A DNA stretch of 64,000 nucleotides, taken from NCBI RefSeq assembly GCF_020251205.1, contig NZ_JAIWYX010000001.1:186001-250000 (forward strand). Reading direction: 5' to 3'. The stretch is from Arthrobacter sp. M4 (GTDB lineage Bacteria > Actinomycetota > Actinomycetes > Actinomycetales > Micrococcaceae). Of the stretch, positions 17,977-26,533 are shown piece by piece. The position numbers were made by a program, and so were the translations under genes. Every line of letters begins with the position of its first letter. Position 1 is the first letter of the stretch. The notes beneath the pieces are model-generated. The model had not been told where the DNA came from. It did not search any database and was given only the letters and a program-made list of their open reading frames with translations.

Positions 17977-17994
17977 TCAGGCTCCTCAACCTGA
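17977..17994 (-). promoter_or_regulatory. Hairpin presenting the small-ORF Shine-Dalgarno
   Basis: On the minus strand TCAGG-TTGAGGAG-CCTGA forms a perfect 5 bp inverted repeat whose loop contains the GAGGAG ribosome-binding site of the small ORF. It could be an RNA control element or a DNA operator (18 bp dyad). No regulator gene is adjacent. Confidence 0.4.
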
Positions 17995-18170
17995 GACCTT
18001 TGGCAATATCCCCCAGACCTAGAAGAAATACTGAACTTGCCGGGCTGTGCCCGCAAAGCGTAGTCGCTACTCGATTTTCGGCGGATTGTACTTGATTTTT
18101 CTAAAAAATACCTTCTGACTACCTATGAATTACCTATATTCTGCCTTCGCGCGATATACCGTGGAGCGGC

Positions 18171-18176
18171 TAAAGT
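18171..18176 (+). promoter_or_regulatory. Candidate -10 box of the leuS leader mRNA
   Basis: TAAAGT matches TATAAT at four of six bases and ends 6 nt before the leader ATG at 18183. That is the spacing expected if transcription starts on the A of the ATG (leaderless). No convincing -35 is visible. Confidence 0.4.
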
Positions 18177-18182
18177 AGAACC

Positions 18183-18209
18183 ATGCACGCGAGCCTCCTG
18201 CTTAGCTAG
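18183..18209 (+). CDS. leuS leader peptide MHASLLLS
   Basis: Eight-codon frame ATG CAC GCG AGC CTC CTG CTT AGC TAG with three consecutive leucine codons. There is no Shine-Dalgarno sequence, but a -10-like box 6 nt upstream suggests a leaderless start. A GC-rich hairpin begins at the stop codon and an intrinsic terminator follows. The LLLS end and the following TAGCT..GCCGC sequence resemble the leuA leader at 43987-44043. The likely job is to sense leucyl-tRNA supply and adjust expression of leucyl-tRNA synthetase. Confidence 0.55.
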   Translation: MHASLLLS

Positions 18210-18260
18210 CCGCCCGGCACATTACGCCGAGCGGCCGCCCCTCCATGTCGAGGGGCTTTT
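18209..18260 (+). promoter_or_regulatory. leuS attenuator: hairpin plus terminator
   Basis: GCCGCCCGGC (18209-18218) pairs with GCCGAGCGGC (18226-18235) with one C/A mismatch around a 7 nt loop. Immediately after it, GCCCCTC (18237-18243) pairs perfectly with GAGGGGC (18250-18256), followed by TTTTGTGTGTT. The second hairpin looks like an intrinsic terminator before leuS. I could not find a clean mutually exclusive antiterminator by eye, so the exact switching mechanism is open. Confidence 0.5.
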
Positions 18261-18345
18261 GTGTGTTAGGGACCATCTGGTCCAAGGCAGGAGCGGGAAC
18301 CGTCATGACCGGGCAGGCGTCATGGAAGAACAGAAGAGGGTAGCA

Positions 18346-20883
18346 GTGAGCGTTCAGCCGGAGACAGAAACCGGAACAGCACAGGCAGCAGGCGAGGGAA
18401 GCTCGGACGGCAGCTACAGTTTCGCTGCGATGGAGGCCAAGTGGCCACAGGTATGGGAAGACCTCAAAGTCTTCACGCCACTCGACGACGGATCCCGTGA
18501 ACGCCGCTACGTCCTGGATATGTTCCCGTACCCTTCCGGCGACCTGCACATGGGGCACGCCGAGGCATTCGCAATGGGGGATGTGGTAGCGCGCTACTGG
18601 CGGCTCAAGGGATACGACGTGCTGCACCCAATTGGCTGGGACTCCTTCGGACTGCCGGCCGAGAACGCGGCCATCAAGCGCAACGCCCACCCGAGTGAGT
18701 GGACCTACGCCAACATTGAAACCCAGGCCGCCTCGTTCAAGCGGTACGGCCTGAGCCTGGACTGGTCCCGCCGCCTCCACACCTCGGACCCCGAATACTA
18801 TCGGTGGACCCAGTGGCTTTTCCTGCGCTTCTACGAGCGTGGGCTCGCCTACCGCAAGAACCACCCGGTGAACTGGTGCCCCAAGGACCAGACCGTCCTA
18901 GCTAACGAGCAAGTTGTTAATGGTGCTTGTGAACGCTGCGGTACCCCAGTGACCAAAAAGGCGCTGAACCAGTGGTACTTCAAGATCACCGAGTATGCCG
19001 ACCGCCTCCTGGACGACATGAACGAACTCGAAGGCCACTGGCCCGAGCGGGTTCTCGCCATGCAGCGGAACTGGATCGGCCGCTCCGAGGGGGCGCACGT
19101 CGACTTCGTCATCCAAGCAACAGACGGTGCCGACGGAAACTTGGCCGAAAACAAGGTCACCGTATTCACCACACGCCCCGACACCCTGTACGGTGCCACG
19201 TTCTTCGTCGTCGCCGCGGACGCTGACTTGGCCGCAGAGCTGGTCACTCCGGGACGTGCCGAAGCCCTCAGCGAATATCAGGACCGCGTCAAAGCGCTGT
19301 CGGAAATTGAGCGCCAGAACACGGACCGCGAAAAAACCGGCGTCTTCCTGGGACGCTACGCCATCAACCCGCTGAACGGGGAGAAGTTGCCCGTCTGGGC
19401 GGCCGACTATGTCCTGGCGGACTACGGGACTGGCGCCATCATGGCTGTTCCGGCCCATGATCAGCGTGACCTGGACTTTGCCAGGGCATTCGACCTTCCG
19501 GTGCGCGCAGTTTTGGACACGGGAGAAGAAGATCCCAACGTGTCCGGTATCGCCACGAGCGGTGAGGGCACCGTCATCAACTCAGGCCCCCTGGATGGAC
19601 TGTCCAAGGCCGACGGCATTGCCAAGGCGATCGAGATCGTCGAGTCCGCCGGAACAGGCCAGGGCACCGTGAATTACCGTCTGCGTGACTGGCTCTTGTC
19701 ACGCCAGCGGTTCTGGGGCGCACCCATCCCCATCATCCACTGCGAAGAATGCGGCGAGGTGCCGGTACCTGACGAGCAGTTGCCTGTGCGCCTGCCGGAC
19801 GACCTCCGCGGCGAACAATTGGCCCCCAAGGGCACTTCTCCGCTGGCGGCGGCCGAGGGCTGGGTCAACGTGAGCTGCCCATCCTGCGGCGGTTCCGCCC
19901 GGCGTGATACGGACACCATGGACACCTTCGTGGACTCGTCCTGGTACTACCTGCGCTATCTGTCGCCTGACTACACCGAGGGCCCCTTCGATCCCGAGGC
20001 GGCGAAGGCATGGATGCCCGTGGCGCAGTATGTCGGCGGCGTGGAGCACGCCATTCTGCACCTGCTCTACAGCCGCTTCTTCACCAAGGTCATCAAGGAC
20101 ATTGGGCTGATCGACTTTGACGAGCCGTTCGCATCATTGATGAACCAGGGCCAGGTACTGAATGGCGGCAAGGCCATGAGCAAGTCCCTGGGCAACGGCG
20201 TGGACCTTGGCGAACAGCTCGACAAGTTCGGCGTTGACGCGGTTCGCCTCACCATGGTCTTTGCGTCCCCGCCGGAAGACGACATCGACTGGGCCGACGT
20301 GTCACCGGCCGCCTCGGCGAAGTTCCTCGCGCGTGCCTGGCGGCTCGGCCAGGACGTCAGCAGCGCTCCCGGCACCGACCCTTCCGACGGCGACAGGAGC
20401 CTGCGCTCCGTCACGCACCGAACGCTCGCCGACGTGTCGGATCTGGTCGAGGCACACAAGTTCAACGTCGTCATCGCGAAAGCGATGGAACTGGTCAATG
20501 CAACGCGCAAGTCGGTCGACAACGGCCCCGGCGGCTCCGACCCGGCAGTCCGTGAGGCTGTGGAGGCCGTCGCCATCATCCTGAGCATGTTCGCGCCCTA
20601 CACGGCCGAGGACCTATGGAACGTCCTGGGACACCCGGCTTCGGTGGTTAACGCATCGTGGCCCGCCGTGGACGAGTCGCTCCTGGTCCAAGAGACGGTC
20701 ACTGCTGTTGTCCAGGTACAGGGCAAGGTCAGGGATCGGCTGGAGGTTTCGCCCTCCATAGCCGACGCTGACCTCCAGGAACTGGCCTTGGCATCGGAGA
20801 ACGTGCAGCGCGCCCTGGACGGCCGTGGCATCGCGAAGGTGATCGTACGGGCGCCTAAGCTGGTCAACATCGTCCCGGCCTAG
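18346..20883 (+). CDS. leuS: Leucyl-tRNA synthetase
   Basis: Class I aminoacyl-tRNA synthetase charging tRNA-Leu in the cytoplasm. The HIGH motif is seen as HMGH at about residue 68 ([15 protein letters not shown]) and the KMSKS motif as AMSKSLGNG near residue 610. Between them lie the editing domain and a zinc-like C..C ..C..C insert, then the anticodon-binding domain. I start at GTG 18346 because GAGG (18336-18339) lies 6 nt upstream; ATG 18322 would add 8 residues. The resulting 845 residues fit bacterial LeuS. The 5' region carries a leucine-rich leader ORF and a terminator, suggesting supply-dependent regulation. Confidence 0.96.
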   Translation: MSVQPETETGTAQAAGEGSSDGSYSFAAMEAKWPQVWEDLKVFTPLDDGSRERRYVLDMFPYPSGDLHMGHAEAFAMGDVVARYWRLKGYDVLHPIGWDSFGLPAENAAIKRNAHPSEWTYANIETQAASFKRYGLSLDWSRRLHTSDPEYYRWTQWLFLRFYERGLAYRKNHPVNWCPKDQTVLANEQVVNGACERCGTPVTKKALNQWYFKITEYADRLLDDMNELEGHWPERVLAMQRNWIGRSEGAHVDFVIQATDGADGNLAENKVTVFTTRPDTLYGATFFVVAADADLAAELVTPGRAEALSEYQDRVKALSEIERQNTDREKTGVFLGRYAINPLNGEKLPVWAADYVLADYGTGAIMAVPAHDQRDLDFARAFDLPVRAVLDTGEEDPNVSGIATSGEGTVINSGPLDGLSKADGIAKAIEIVESAGTGQGTVNYRLRDWLLSRQRFWGAPIPIIHCEECGEVPVPDEQLPVRLPDDLRGEQLAPKGTSPLAAAEGWVNVSCPSCGGSARRDTDTMDTFVDSSWYYLRYLSPDYTEGPFDPEAAKAWMPVAQYVGGVEHAILHLLYSRFFTKVIKDIGLIDFDEPFASLMNQGQVLNGGKAMSKSLGNGVDLGEQLDKFGVDAVRLTMVFASPPEDDIDWADVSPAASAKFLARAWRLGQDVSSAPGTDPSDGDRSLRSVTHRTLADVSDLVEAHKFNVVIAKAMELVNATRKSVDNGPGGSDPAVREAVEAVAIILSMFAPYTAEDLWNVLGHPASVVNASWPAVDESLLVQETVTAVVQVQGKVRDRLEVSPSIADADLQELALASENVQRALDGRGIAKVIVRAPKLVNIVPA

Positions 20884-20892
20884 CCGGTGAAC

Positions 20893-20915
20893 GGCCGCCG
20901 GGCTTCCCGGCGGCC
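20893..20915 (+). terminator. Hairpin after leuS
   Basis: GGCCGCCGGG (20893-20902) pairs perfectly over 10 bp with CCCGGCGGCC (20906-20915) around a CTT loop. No U tract follows; it lies 12 nt after the leuS stop and before the degV start. Confidence 0.55.
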
Positions 20916-20939
20916 ACCAACGGACCACAGGGGGTATGC

Positions 20940-21923
20940 GTGGCGGAGCGGGAACCCGGACGGTGGCTAAGGCTCCGTGACGCCTTGGTGCGCCTGCGCC
21001 AGCAGGCCGTTCAGGACAGCGGCGACCAGGCCGTCGTCGTACGAACCGCTGTTGTGACTGACTCTGCCGCTGCGCTCCCAGCCGAGTGGAGCGAGCCCCT
21101 GCTGGCCGACGGCCGGCTAACGGTGGTGCCGATGCCAGTAATGGTGGGCGACGAAATCTACGGCGAAGGCGACGACGACATCGCCCGGACGCTGTCCGTC
21201 GCCCTCGCTGCGGGATCGGTCGTCAAGACTTCCCGGCCCTCACCGGGGCAGTTCGAGCAGGCTTACCGGGTAGCGCAGGACCGGGGCTTCGAGTCGGTGG
21301 TGTCGATCCATATTTCTGCCGATCTGTCTGGCACGTCCGACGCCGCTCGACTGGCGGCTGGACGGGTTGGCATCCCTGTAGAAGTGCTCGACTCACGAAC
21401 CGTTGGCATGGCACAGGGGATGGGTGTCCAGGCCGCGGTGGCGTCTGCGGGACAAGGCGCGGCCGCACCGGAATCGGTGCGGGCCGCCCAGGAATGCCTG
21501 GACCGCACTAAGGTGTACTTCTACGTGCCGAGCCTGGAGCAACTGCGCCGCGGCGGGCGGATCGGCACTGCCGCCTCGGTTCTTGGGACCATGCTCGCCA
21601 TCAAGCCCATCTTGGCCGTCGACGGCGGCAAGATCGTTCCGGTGGAAAAGGTCCGGTCCGCTGCACGGGCCGTGGCGCGCCTCGAGGAAATTGCCGCTGC
21701 CGACGTGAAATCCCGTCCGCCCGGAGCAGCTCGTATTGCGGTGCACCATTTTGGTAACCAAGCTGAAGCCCGGCAACTTGCCGAACGGCTCGCGGAGCAA
21801 TGCGGGGGATGCCCGGCTCCTCAGCTCAGTTCCCTTCCTGCAGTTCTTGCGGCCCACGCCGGCCTTGGTGTGCTCGCCGTCGTTGTGGGTGAGAGAGGGC
21901 ATTCGGAGCATTTGTCCACATAG
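20940..21923 (+). CDS. DegV family (fatty-acid-binding) protein
   Basis: 327-residue DegV-fold protein. The family binds fatty acids; in Firmicutes the FakB members present the fatty acid to a FakA kinase, but a FakA partner is not in this window. The N-terminal VVTDSAAALP, KTSRPSPGQFEQAY (family TSxPSP loop), SAxLSGTSDAA and the RGGRIGTAASVLGTMLAIKPIL segment at about residues 195-225 are all typical. About 35 extra residues precede the family start. GTG 20940 has an AGGGGG stretch 5-6 nt upstream. Cytoplasmic. The role here is likely fatty acid binding, with the downstream pathway unknown. Confidence 0.85.
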   Translation: MAEREPGRWLRLRDALVRLRQQAVQDSGDQAVVVRTAVVTDSAAALPAEWSEPLLADGRLTVVPMPVMVGDEIYGEGDDDIARTLSVALAAGSVVKTSRPSPGQFEQAYRVAQDRGFESVVSIHISADLSGTSDAARLAAGRVGIPVEVLDSRTVGMAQGMGVQAAVASAGQGAAAPESVRAAQECLDRTKVYFYVPSLEQLRRGGRIGTAASVLGTMLAIKPILAVDGGKIVPVEKVRSAARAVARLEEIAAADVKSRPPGAARIAVHHFGNQAEARQLAERLAEQCGGCPAPQLSSLPAVLAAHAGLGVLAVVVGERGHSEHLST

Positions 21924-21972
21924 CTCCTTGTGCCAATGCGTTCATTCCGGCACGGAACCTAGGCTGAACAGC

Positions 21973-22959
21973 ATGCCGCGACGGGACCGGGGAGCCTCAG
22001 CCACTACAGCGGCGCCTTCTGCGCGCCGCAGGTTGGCGGCCTCGCTCGGTCGCCCAGAGCCCGACGGCGGGCTGTTCCCTGATGATTCCGGCTTCCGTCC
22101 CAGCGGTGGAACGGATGACGCACACGCGGACTCAGCTGCTGCAGTCCTGCCCGATGGAGGAGTGCCTGAAGGTGTTCTGCCCCTCGAGGTCCCAAGCGCC
22201 GGAGACCCGTCCGCCAGTCGTAGGGACGCAAGGGCGGCAGAGCGCGACCTCCACCACAGGGACGCAGAAGACCGGGCCAGATGGAAAGCAAGGCCACGTA
22301 TCGTCATGCTTCTGGTGTTGCCGGTGGTGATGCTGGCAGGTTGGTTCGCTTGGACCGCTTTTACCGGTCGGTCCACCGCTGTGCCGTTGGATCCAGTTGC
22401 CTCACATCAGGACGGATCCAAGCACGCGGTTGGTGCAAACACAGAGCCCAGCGGCGGCGGGAGGTCGGCCAAGCCGGTGGTGGTCCATGTTGCCGGTGCG
22501 GTGGCACGTCCCGGCGTCGTGACGCTCCCGGAGGGCAGCCGTGTGTTCGAAGCCATCGCAGCGGCAGGGGGAGCGGCCGCTGATGCCGACGCGAACCAGT
22601 TGAACCTGGCAGGCACGGTGCGGGACGGGGACAAGCTCCACGTGCCGCGGCGCGGGGAAGTCGCCCAAGTAGGCGGCGCGGGCAATGCCAATAGTGGGGC
22701 TCAATCGACGGCGGGCGGGGCATCCGGTGGAACTCCTACCGCCGCAGTTCCCGGACGAGCCGCCGGAGGAACTGTGAACATCAACCAGGCTACGGCGGAA
22801 GAGCTTGGCTCCCTGCCCCGGGTAGGGCCCGTCCTGGCGGGAAAGATCGTAACGTTTCGAACCGAGCATGGTCCGTTCAGCTCGGTCGACGAGCTGGACG
22901 CCGTGGACGGCATAGGTCCCAAGATGCTTGAAGCACTCCGTCCGTTCGTAACGGTGTGA
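21973..22959 (+). CDS. comEA: ComEA-type DNA-binding protein
   Basis: Membrane-anchored DNA receptor for natural transformation. The 328 residues comprise a long charged, probably disordered N-terminal part (about 1-95), one transmembrane helix (VMLLVLPVVMLAGWFAW, about 110-126), an SLBB domain (VVHVAGAVARPGVVTLPEG and GDKLHVPR) and a C-terminal helix-hairpin-helix pair (VNINQATAEELGSLPRVGP). I chose ATG 21973 (MPRRDRGAS); the frame is open upstream to 21736, but inside degV. Its GTG TGA end overlaps the comEC start. Whether the strain is competent cannot be judged from this. Confidence 0.88.
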   Translation: MPRRDRGASATTAAPSARRRLAASLGRPEPDGGLFPDDSGFRPSGGTDDAHADSAAAVLPDGGVPEGVLPLEVPSAGDPSASRRDARAAERDLHHRDAEDRARWKARPRIVMLLVLPVVMLAGWFAWTAFTGRSTAVPLDPVASHQDGSKHAVGANTEPSGGGRSAKPVVVHVAGAVARPGVVTLPEGSRVFEAIAAAGGAAADADANQLNLAGTVRDGDKLHVPRRGEVAQVGGAGNANSGAQSTAGGASGGTPTAAVPGRAAGGTVNINQATAEELGSLPRVGPVLAGKIVTFRTEHGPFSSVDELDAVDGIGPKMLEALRPFVTV

Positions 22960-24881
22960 CAGTGCGGCGCAACATGAAGCAACTTTGCGCAGTGATCGTC
23001 GCACAACTAGTTGTCCGGCTCACGGCCAAGGACCCCGAAGCGGGCCGCACCCCAGTGACTGCAACCGAGTCCAGCAATTCCAGCCGAAACCAGCGTACGG
23101 GTGAGCCTGCAGCAAGCCGCCGGCGTGCGGATTTTCGCCTCGTTCCCACTGCCGGAATGGCATGGGCCACAGCAGGAGTTGCCAACGTCCTGCCCGCCGC
23201 ACCTGTGCTGGTGGGCGGACTTCTCTTGCTGGCGGTCGGGGCTATCATCGGTGCCGTTAACGCCTGCAGCCGCGGCGCCAAAGGAATCACCTCCAGGACA
23301 GGGCTACCGCGGGGTTCCTTAGCCGCGACGGCCGCGTTGGCTATTCTTATGTCCGCTGCCGTAGCCATCCACGCCGGTGTTGGAGCACTGCAGCGCACCG
23401 AAGGTCATGTTCCGGACGCAGCGGATCGTGGCAGGACAGTCGTCGCCGAACTGGCTATCACGGGGCCGCCGCGCCCTCTCTCATCTGGGGGATCTTCCAG
23501 TGGCGAAGTCTCATCCGATCCGCCGGAAGCGCCAAGCAGCGGTACTCCGCGGCCGGGGTCCCGATGGGCCGTTCCGGCCAATATCGTGTCACTGACCACG
23601 GATGGCCAGCGCATTACGTCAGATGCCTCGCTGATTGTCACGGGCGGGACCGAATGGTCCCGACTGGTGCCGGGAGACAGGGTGCGGGCCGTGGGGAAAC
23701 TCAAGGAAGGACAACCCGGACGCGCGGAGGCAGCGAGGCTCTCCGCCAGCGCTCCGCCCAGGCTGCTCGGGAAAGAGGCTCCACCCTTGGCCGCCCCCAC
23801 CCAGCTCCGTGAGACTTTCCGGGCGGCGGCCGCGTTCCTGCACGGTGACGCGGCAGGCTTGCTTCCCGGCATGGTTACCGGCGATACGTCCAGTTTGGAT
23901 GAGTCACTGGAGCAGGCCATGAAAACGGTGGGGCTGACCCATTTGACCGCAGTCAGCGGAGCCAATTGCAGCCTGGTTCTCGGTTGTCTTCTTGCTGCTG
24001 CCCGAAGCCTTCGGATGCCGCGCCCCCTTGCCACAATGGCGGCACTCTCCGGATTGTTGTGGTTTGTCACACTGGTTGGGCCTGATCCCAGCGTGCTCCG
24101 TGCCGCCGTGATGGGTGCCATTGCCATAGGAGCACTATCGGGTGGTCGAAGGGGCCGTTCATTGGGGTTCCTCTGCCTCGCCGTCACGGGACTCCTTATC
24201 GCCGATCCGTTGCTGGGGACCAGCGTGGGCTTTTTGCTCTCCGTGGCCGCTACAACGGGCATTCTGCTGCTCGGCGCCAAGCTTCAACGATGGCTTCAGA
24301 CCTGGCTGCCCGGCTGGCTGGCGATGGCTCTTGCAGTGCCCCTCTCAGCCCAGCTCTTCTGCTCGCCTGTCGTTGTGGCCCTGCAACCGGGATTCTCGCC
24401 CTACGCGCTTATTGCAAACGTGGTGGCCGCTCCTTTCGTGGCGCCGATCACGGTCCTGGGAACACTCGCGGTGCCGGTGACACCTCTTTTGCCGTGGGCG
24501 GGCCACGGGCTTCTTTGGCTCGCGGGAGCCGCGACCGCTGGCGTGGCGGCGGTGGCAAGGTTTTTCGCCGGCCTCCCCGGGTCCACTCTTCCTTGGGCTG
24601 AGGGGCCAGTGGGGGTTTTCAGCATGATCCTGTGCTCCGTCGTGACCATTGGCCTGCTGTGGCTCCTCACGCACTCGCGCGCGGTCCTGGAAACAACCTT
24701 GGCGGCCCACACCCTTGTTGTCGGCTGGATGGACAGCTTTGCTCAGGGCTCCTTTGCTCAGGGCGCCGCCCGCCTCCCGCGTCCACGGTTCGCCTTTCCG
24801 TTAGTTCTCCGATCGGGCAGTTCGGGGACCGGTTCGGGCAAGCCTCGAAGGTCTGGCAAGCGGAAGCGGGGCTCGCCTTGA
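22956..24881 (+). CDS. comEC: ComEC/Rec2-type DNA channel, without metallo-beta-lactamase domain
   Basis: Polytopic membrane protein that carries single-stranded DNA across the membrane during transformation. After early membrane helices comes a DUF4131-like extracellular part (SLTTDGQRITSDASLIVTGG), then the Competence domain with HLTAVSGANCSLVLG (about residues 327-341) and many helices to about residue 575. The protein ends at 641 residues with a basic tail; the C-terminal metallo-beta-lactamase domain of full-length ComEC is missing and does not appear in the sequence downstream. A 15 bp tandem duplication gives a repeated FAQGS near the C-terminus. The GTG start overlaps the comEA stop. 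Confidence 0.85.
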   Translation: MTVRRNMKQLCAVIVAQLVVRLTAKDPEAGRTPVTATESSNSSRNQRTGEPAASRRRADFRLVPTAGMAWATAGVANVLPAAPVLVGGLLLLAVGAIIGAVNACSRGAKGITSRTGLPRGSLAATAALAILMSAAVAIHAGVGALQRTEGHVPDAADRGRTVVAELAITGPPRPLSSGGSSSGEVSSDPPEAPSSGTPRPGSRWAVPANIVSLTTDGQRITSDASLIVTGGTEWSRLVPGDRVRAVGKLKEGQPGRAEAARLSASAPPRLLGKEAPPLAAPTQLRETFRAAAAFLHGDAAGLLPGMVTGDTSSLDESLEQAMKTVGLTHLTAVSGANCSLVLGCLLAAARSLRMPRPLATMAALSGLLWFVTLVGPDPSVLRAAVMGAIAIGALSGGRRGRSLGFLCLAVTGLLIADPLLGTSVGFLLSVAATTGILLLGAKLQRWLQTWLPGWLAMALAVPLSAQLFCSPVVVALQPGFSPYALIANVVAAPFVAPITVLGTLAVPVTPLLPWAGHGLLWLAGAATAGVAAVARFFAGLPGSTLPWAEGPVGVFSMILCSVVTIGLLWLLTHSRAVLETTLAAHTLVVGWMDSFAQGSFAQGAARLPRPRFAFPLVLRSGSSGTGSGKPRRSGKRKRGSP

Positions 24882-24931
24882 GTGGCAGCGTTGCAAGCGC
24901 GGGAGCCACTGACGGCATCTTGTTGGCCATG

Positions 24932-24948
24932 GCAGACTTGTAGTCTGC
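24932..24948 (+). other. Hairpin between comEC and holA
   Basis: GCAGACT-TGT-AGTCTGC is a perfect 7 bp inverted repeat with a 3 nt loop, ending 12 nt before the GGGAGG site of holA. It may be a weak terminator or an RNA processing or translation-modulating hairpin. Confidence 0.4.
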
Positions 24949-24974
24949 AAGAAACCTTCCGGGAGGACCTGACA

Positions 24975-25991
24975 TTGGCTGCTGCCCAAAACCTACGTTC
25001 CAAGGGCGCGCCTGTTGGTCCGGCCGGATGGCGGAACATCGACCCAGCCCCTGTGGTGCTTATCACCGGACCCGAGGAGTACCTGGGCATCCGCGCCATG
25101 GACAGGATCCGAAGCCAGGTTCGTTCCTCCCAGCCCGACGTCGAAGTCACTAGGCTGAATGCGGCCTCCTACGAACCTGGTGCGCTGGCAATGGCGGCGG
25201 CTCCGTCCCTCTTCGGAGAAGGGAAGTTGATCGAAGTCGACGGCCTTGAAGCGATGAACGAGGCATTTCTGGCAGACGCAATGGCTTTTATCGCTAATCC
25301 TGCGGATGATGTCGTCCTGGTCCTGCGGCATGCAGGCGGCGCACGGGGAAAAAAGCTGCTTGACGCCGTCAAGGCGGGCGGCTGGCCGTCCGTGGATTGC
25401 CAGCCACTCAAGAAGGACACGGACAAGACGGCGTTCGTTGTGGCTGAATTCAAAGCCGGAGGCAGGCGGATCGAACCGCAGGCAGTCCAGGCCCTCGTGA
25501 ACGCCGTCGGCGCCAGTCTCTCCGAACTGGCTGCCGCGTGCAGTCAGCTCATCTCTGATTCCACAACAACCGTTGATACCGAAACCGTGGAAAAGTACTA
25601 CGGAGGAAGGGTTGAGGCCACGGCATTCAAGGTTGCCGACGCAGCAATGGCGGGTAACGCCGCGCTTGCCCTTTCAAGTCTTCGGCACGCCCTCGCAACG
25701 GGGGTTGACCCCGTGCCGCTGGTTGCTGCCTTGGCGTCGAAGCTCCGGATACTCGCCAAGGTTGCCGGGGCGCAAGGATCACCGGCGCAAATTGCCCGTC
25801 AACTGGGGATGCAGCAGTGGCTTGTCGAGCAGGCCCAAAGGGACGTCCGGCGTTGGACGCCTGAAGGGCTGATTCGTTCAATTCAGGTCACGGCGGAGGC
25901 TGATGCCCAAGTTAAGGGCTTGGCCAGGGACCCCGTTTATGCTGTGGAGCACGCCGTCACGGTCATAGCCACTTCTGCTGCCAGGCGCTGA
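24975..25991 (+). CDS. holA: DNA polymerase III subunit delta
   Basis: Subunit of the clamp loader that opens the beta sliding clamp. The N-terminal part shows PVVLITGPEEYLGIRAMDRIR and the clamp-binding region LFGEGKLIEVDGLE; the middle and C-terminal helical domains follow (VAEFKAGGRRIEPQAVQALV; KLRILAKVAGAQGSPAQIARQLGM; WTPEGLIRSI). I take TTG 24975 as start because GGGAGG (24961-24966) lies 8 nt upstream. The frame opens at 24882 just after comEC, but those first 31 residues do not look like the family. This gives 338 residues, normal for actinobacterial delta. The comEA-comEC-holA order is common in bacteria. Confidence 0.92.
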   Translation: MAAAQNLRSKGAPVGPAGWRNIDPAPVVLITGPEEYLGIRAMDRIRSQVRSSQPDVEVTRLNAASYEPGALAMAAAPSLFGEGKLIEVDGLEAMNEAFLADAMAFIANPADDVVLVLRHAGGARGKKLLDAVKAGGWPSVDCQPLKKDTDKTAFVVAEFKAGGRRIEPQAVQALVNAVGASLSELAAACSQLISDSTTTVDTETVEKYYGGRVEATAFKVADAAMAGNAALALSSLRHALATGVDPVPLVAALASKLRILAKVAGAQGSPAQIARQLGMQQWLVEQAQRDVRRWTPEGLIRSIQVTAEADAQVKGLARDPVYAVEHAVTVIATSAARR

Positions 25992-26023
25992 CCGGTGCTG
26001 TCGTAGTGGTTGCTGAAAACACT

Positions 26024-26058
26024 ACTGGCCGGCCATCCCCTGAGGGATGCCGGCCAGT
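26024..26058 (-). terminator. Terminator between holA and rpsT
   Basis: ACTGGCCGGC.ATCCC (26024-26039, one bulged C) pairs with GGGATGCCGGCCAGT (26044-26058). On the minus strand it is followed by AGTGTTTTC, so it should terminate rpsT; it may also act on holA. Confidence 0.75.
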
Positions 26059-26084
26059 GGTCAGCTCAGTCGAACTGGAAAACC

Positions 26085-26345
26085 TTAGAGGGCGTTGACC
26101 TTCTTGGAGATCGCCGACTTGCGGTTTGCAGCGTTGTTCTTGTGAATAACACCCTTGCTGACAGCCTTGTCCAGCTTGCGGCTGGCAGCGATAAGAGCAG
26201 TAGTCGCAGCATCCTTGTTCGCTGACTCAACAGCGGTGTTGACCGCGCGGATGGCGGTCTTCAACTCGGACTTGACGGCGTTGTTACGCAGGCGAGCCTT
26301 CTCGTTGGTCAGGATGCGCTTCTTCTGGGACTTGATATTAGCCAC
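26085..26345 (-). CDS. rpsT: 30S ribosomal protein S20
   Basis: Primary 16S rRNA-binding protein of the small subunit. The 86 residues are basic and alpha-helical throughout, opening [21 protein letters not shown] and ending [15 protein letters not shown], as in other actinobacterial S20 proteins. It is a single gene with its own terminator and a leader of about 130 nt that contains a potential long hairpin. The neighbourhood (holA, rpsT, lepA) is conserved in many actinobacteria. Confidence 0.98.
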   Translation of the reverse strand: MANIKSQKKRILTNEKARLRNNAVKSELKTAIRAVNTAVESANKDAATTALIAASRKLDKAVSKGVIHKNNAANRKSAISKKVNAL

Positions 26346-26390
26346 GTGTGAACTCTCTTTTTAATGCGGAAATGGTCTAGAGGGCTTTCA

Positions 26391-26437
26391 GGTTGGCCAT
26401 CGACTGAGCGGCGTGGGGATGCCTATGGCAGCCAACC
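26391..26437 (-). other. rpsT leader hairpin (candidate)
   Basis: GGTTGGC (26391-26397) and GCCAACC (26431-26437) form a perfect 7 bp stem, with a possible inner CAT/ATG pairing, in the untranslated region of rpsT. A TAAGAT -10-like box lies upstream on the minus strand near 26478-26483. S20 autoregulation is known in E. coli; whether this structure has that role is not known. Confidence 0.3.
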
Positions 26438-26533
26438 ATCAGTGACCGTCGACCTGCACGGACACACAGCCATAAATCTTAGCAGATCAGCGAAGGTTGG
26501 GCTGGATCGATCAATAGTTCCGCACCGGGTTGG

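Larger units (their letters stand above)
17976..18182. other. Divergent control region, RND operon / leuS
   Basis: This stretch separates the RND small ORF (minus) from the leuS leader (plus). It contains the TCAGG/CCTGA dyad, an AT-rich patch around 18085-18140 unlike the surrounding GC-rich sequence, and the leuS -10 candidate at its right end. I see no further coding sequence. Confidence 0.6.

Noticed and set aside
18160..18345. T-box riboswitch for leuS
   Set aside because: I find no T-box core sequence (AGGGTGGNACCGCG type) or specifier-loop arrangement; a leader ORF with Leu codons and a terminator explains the region better.
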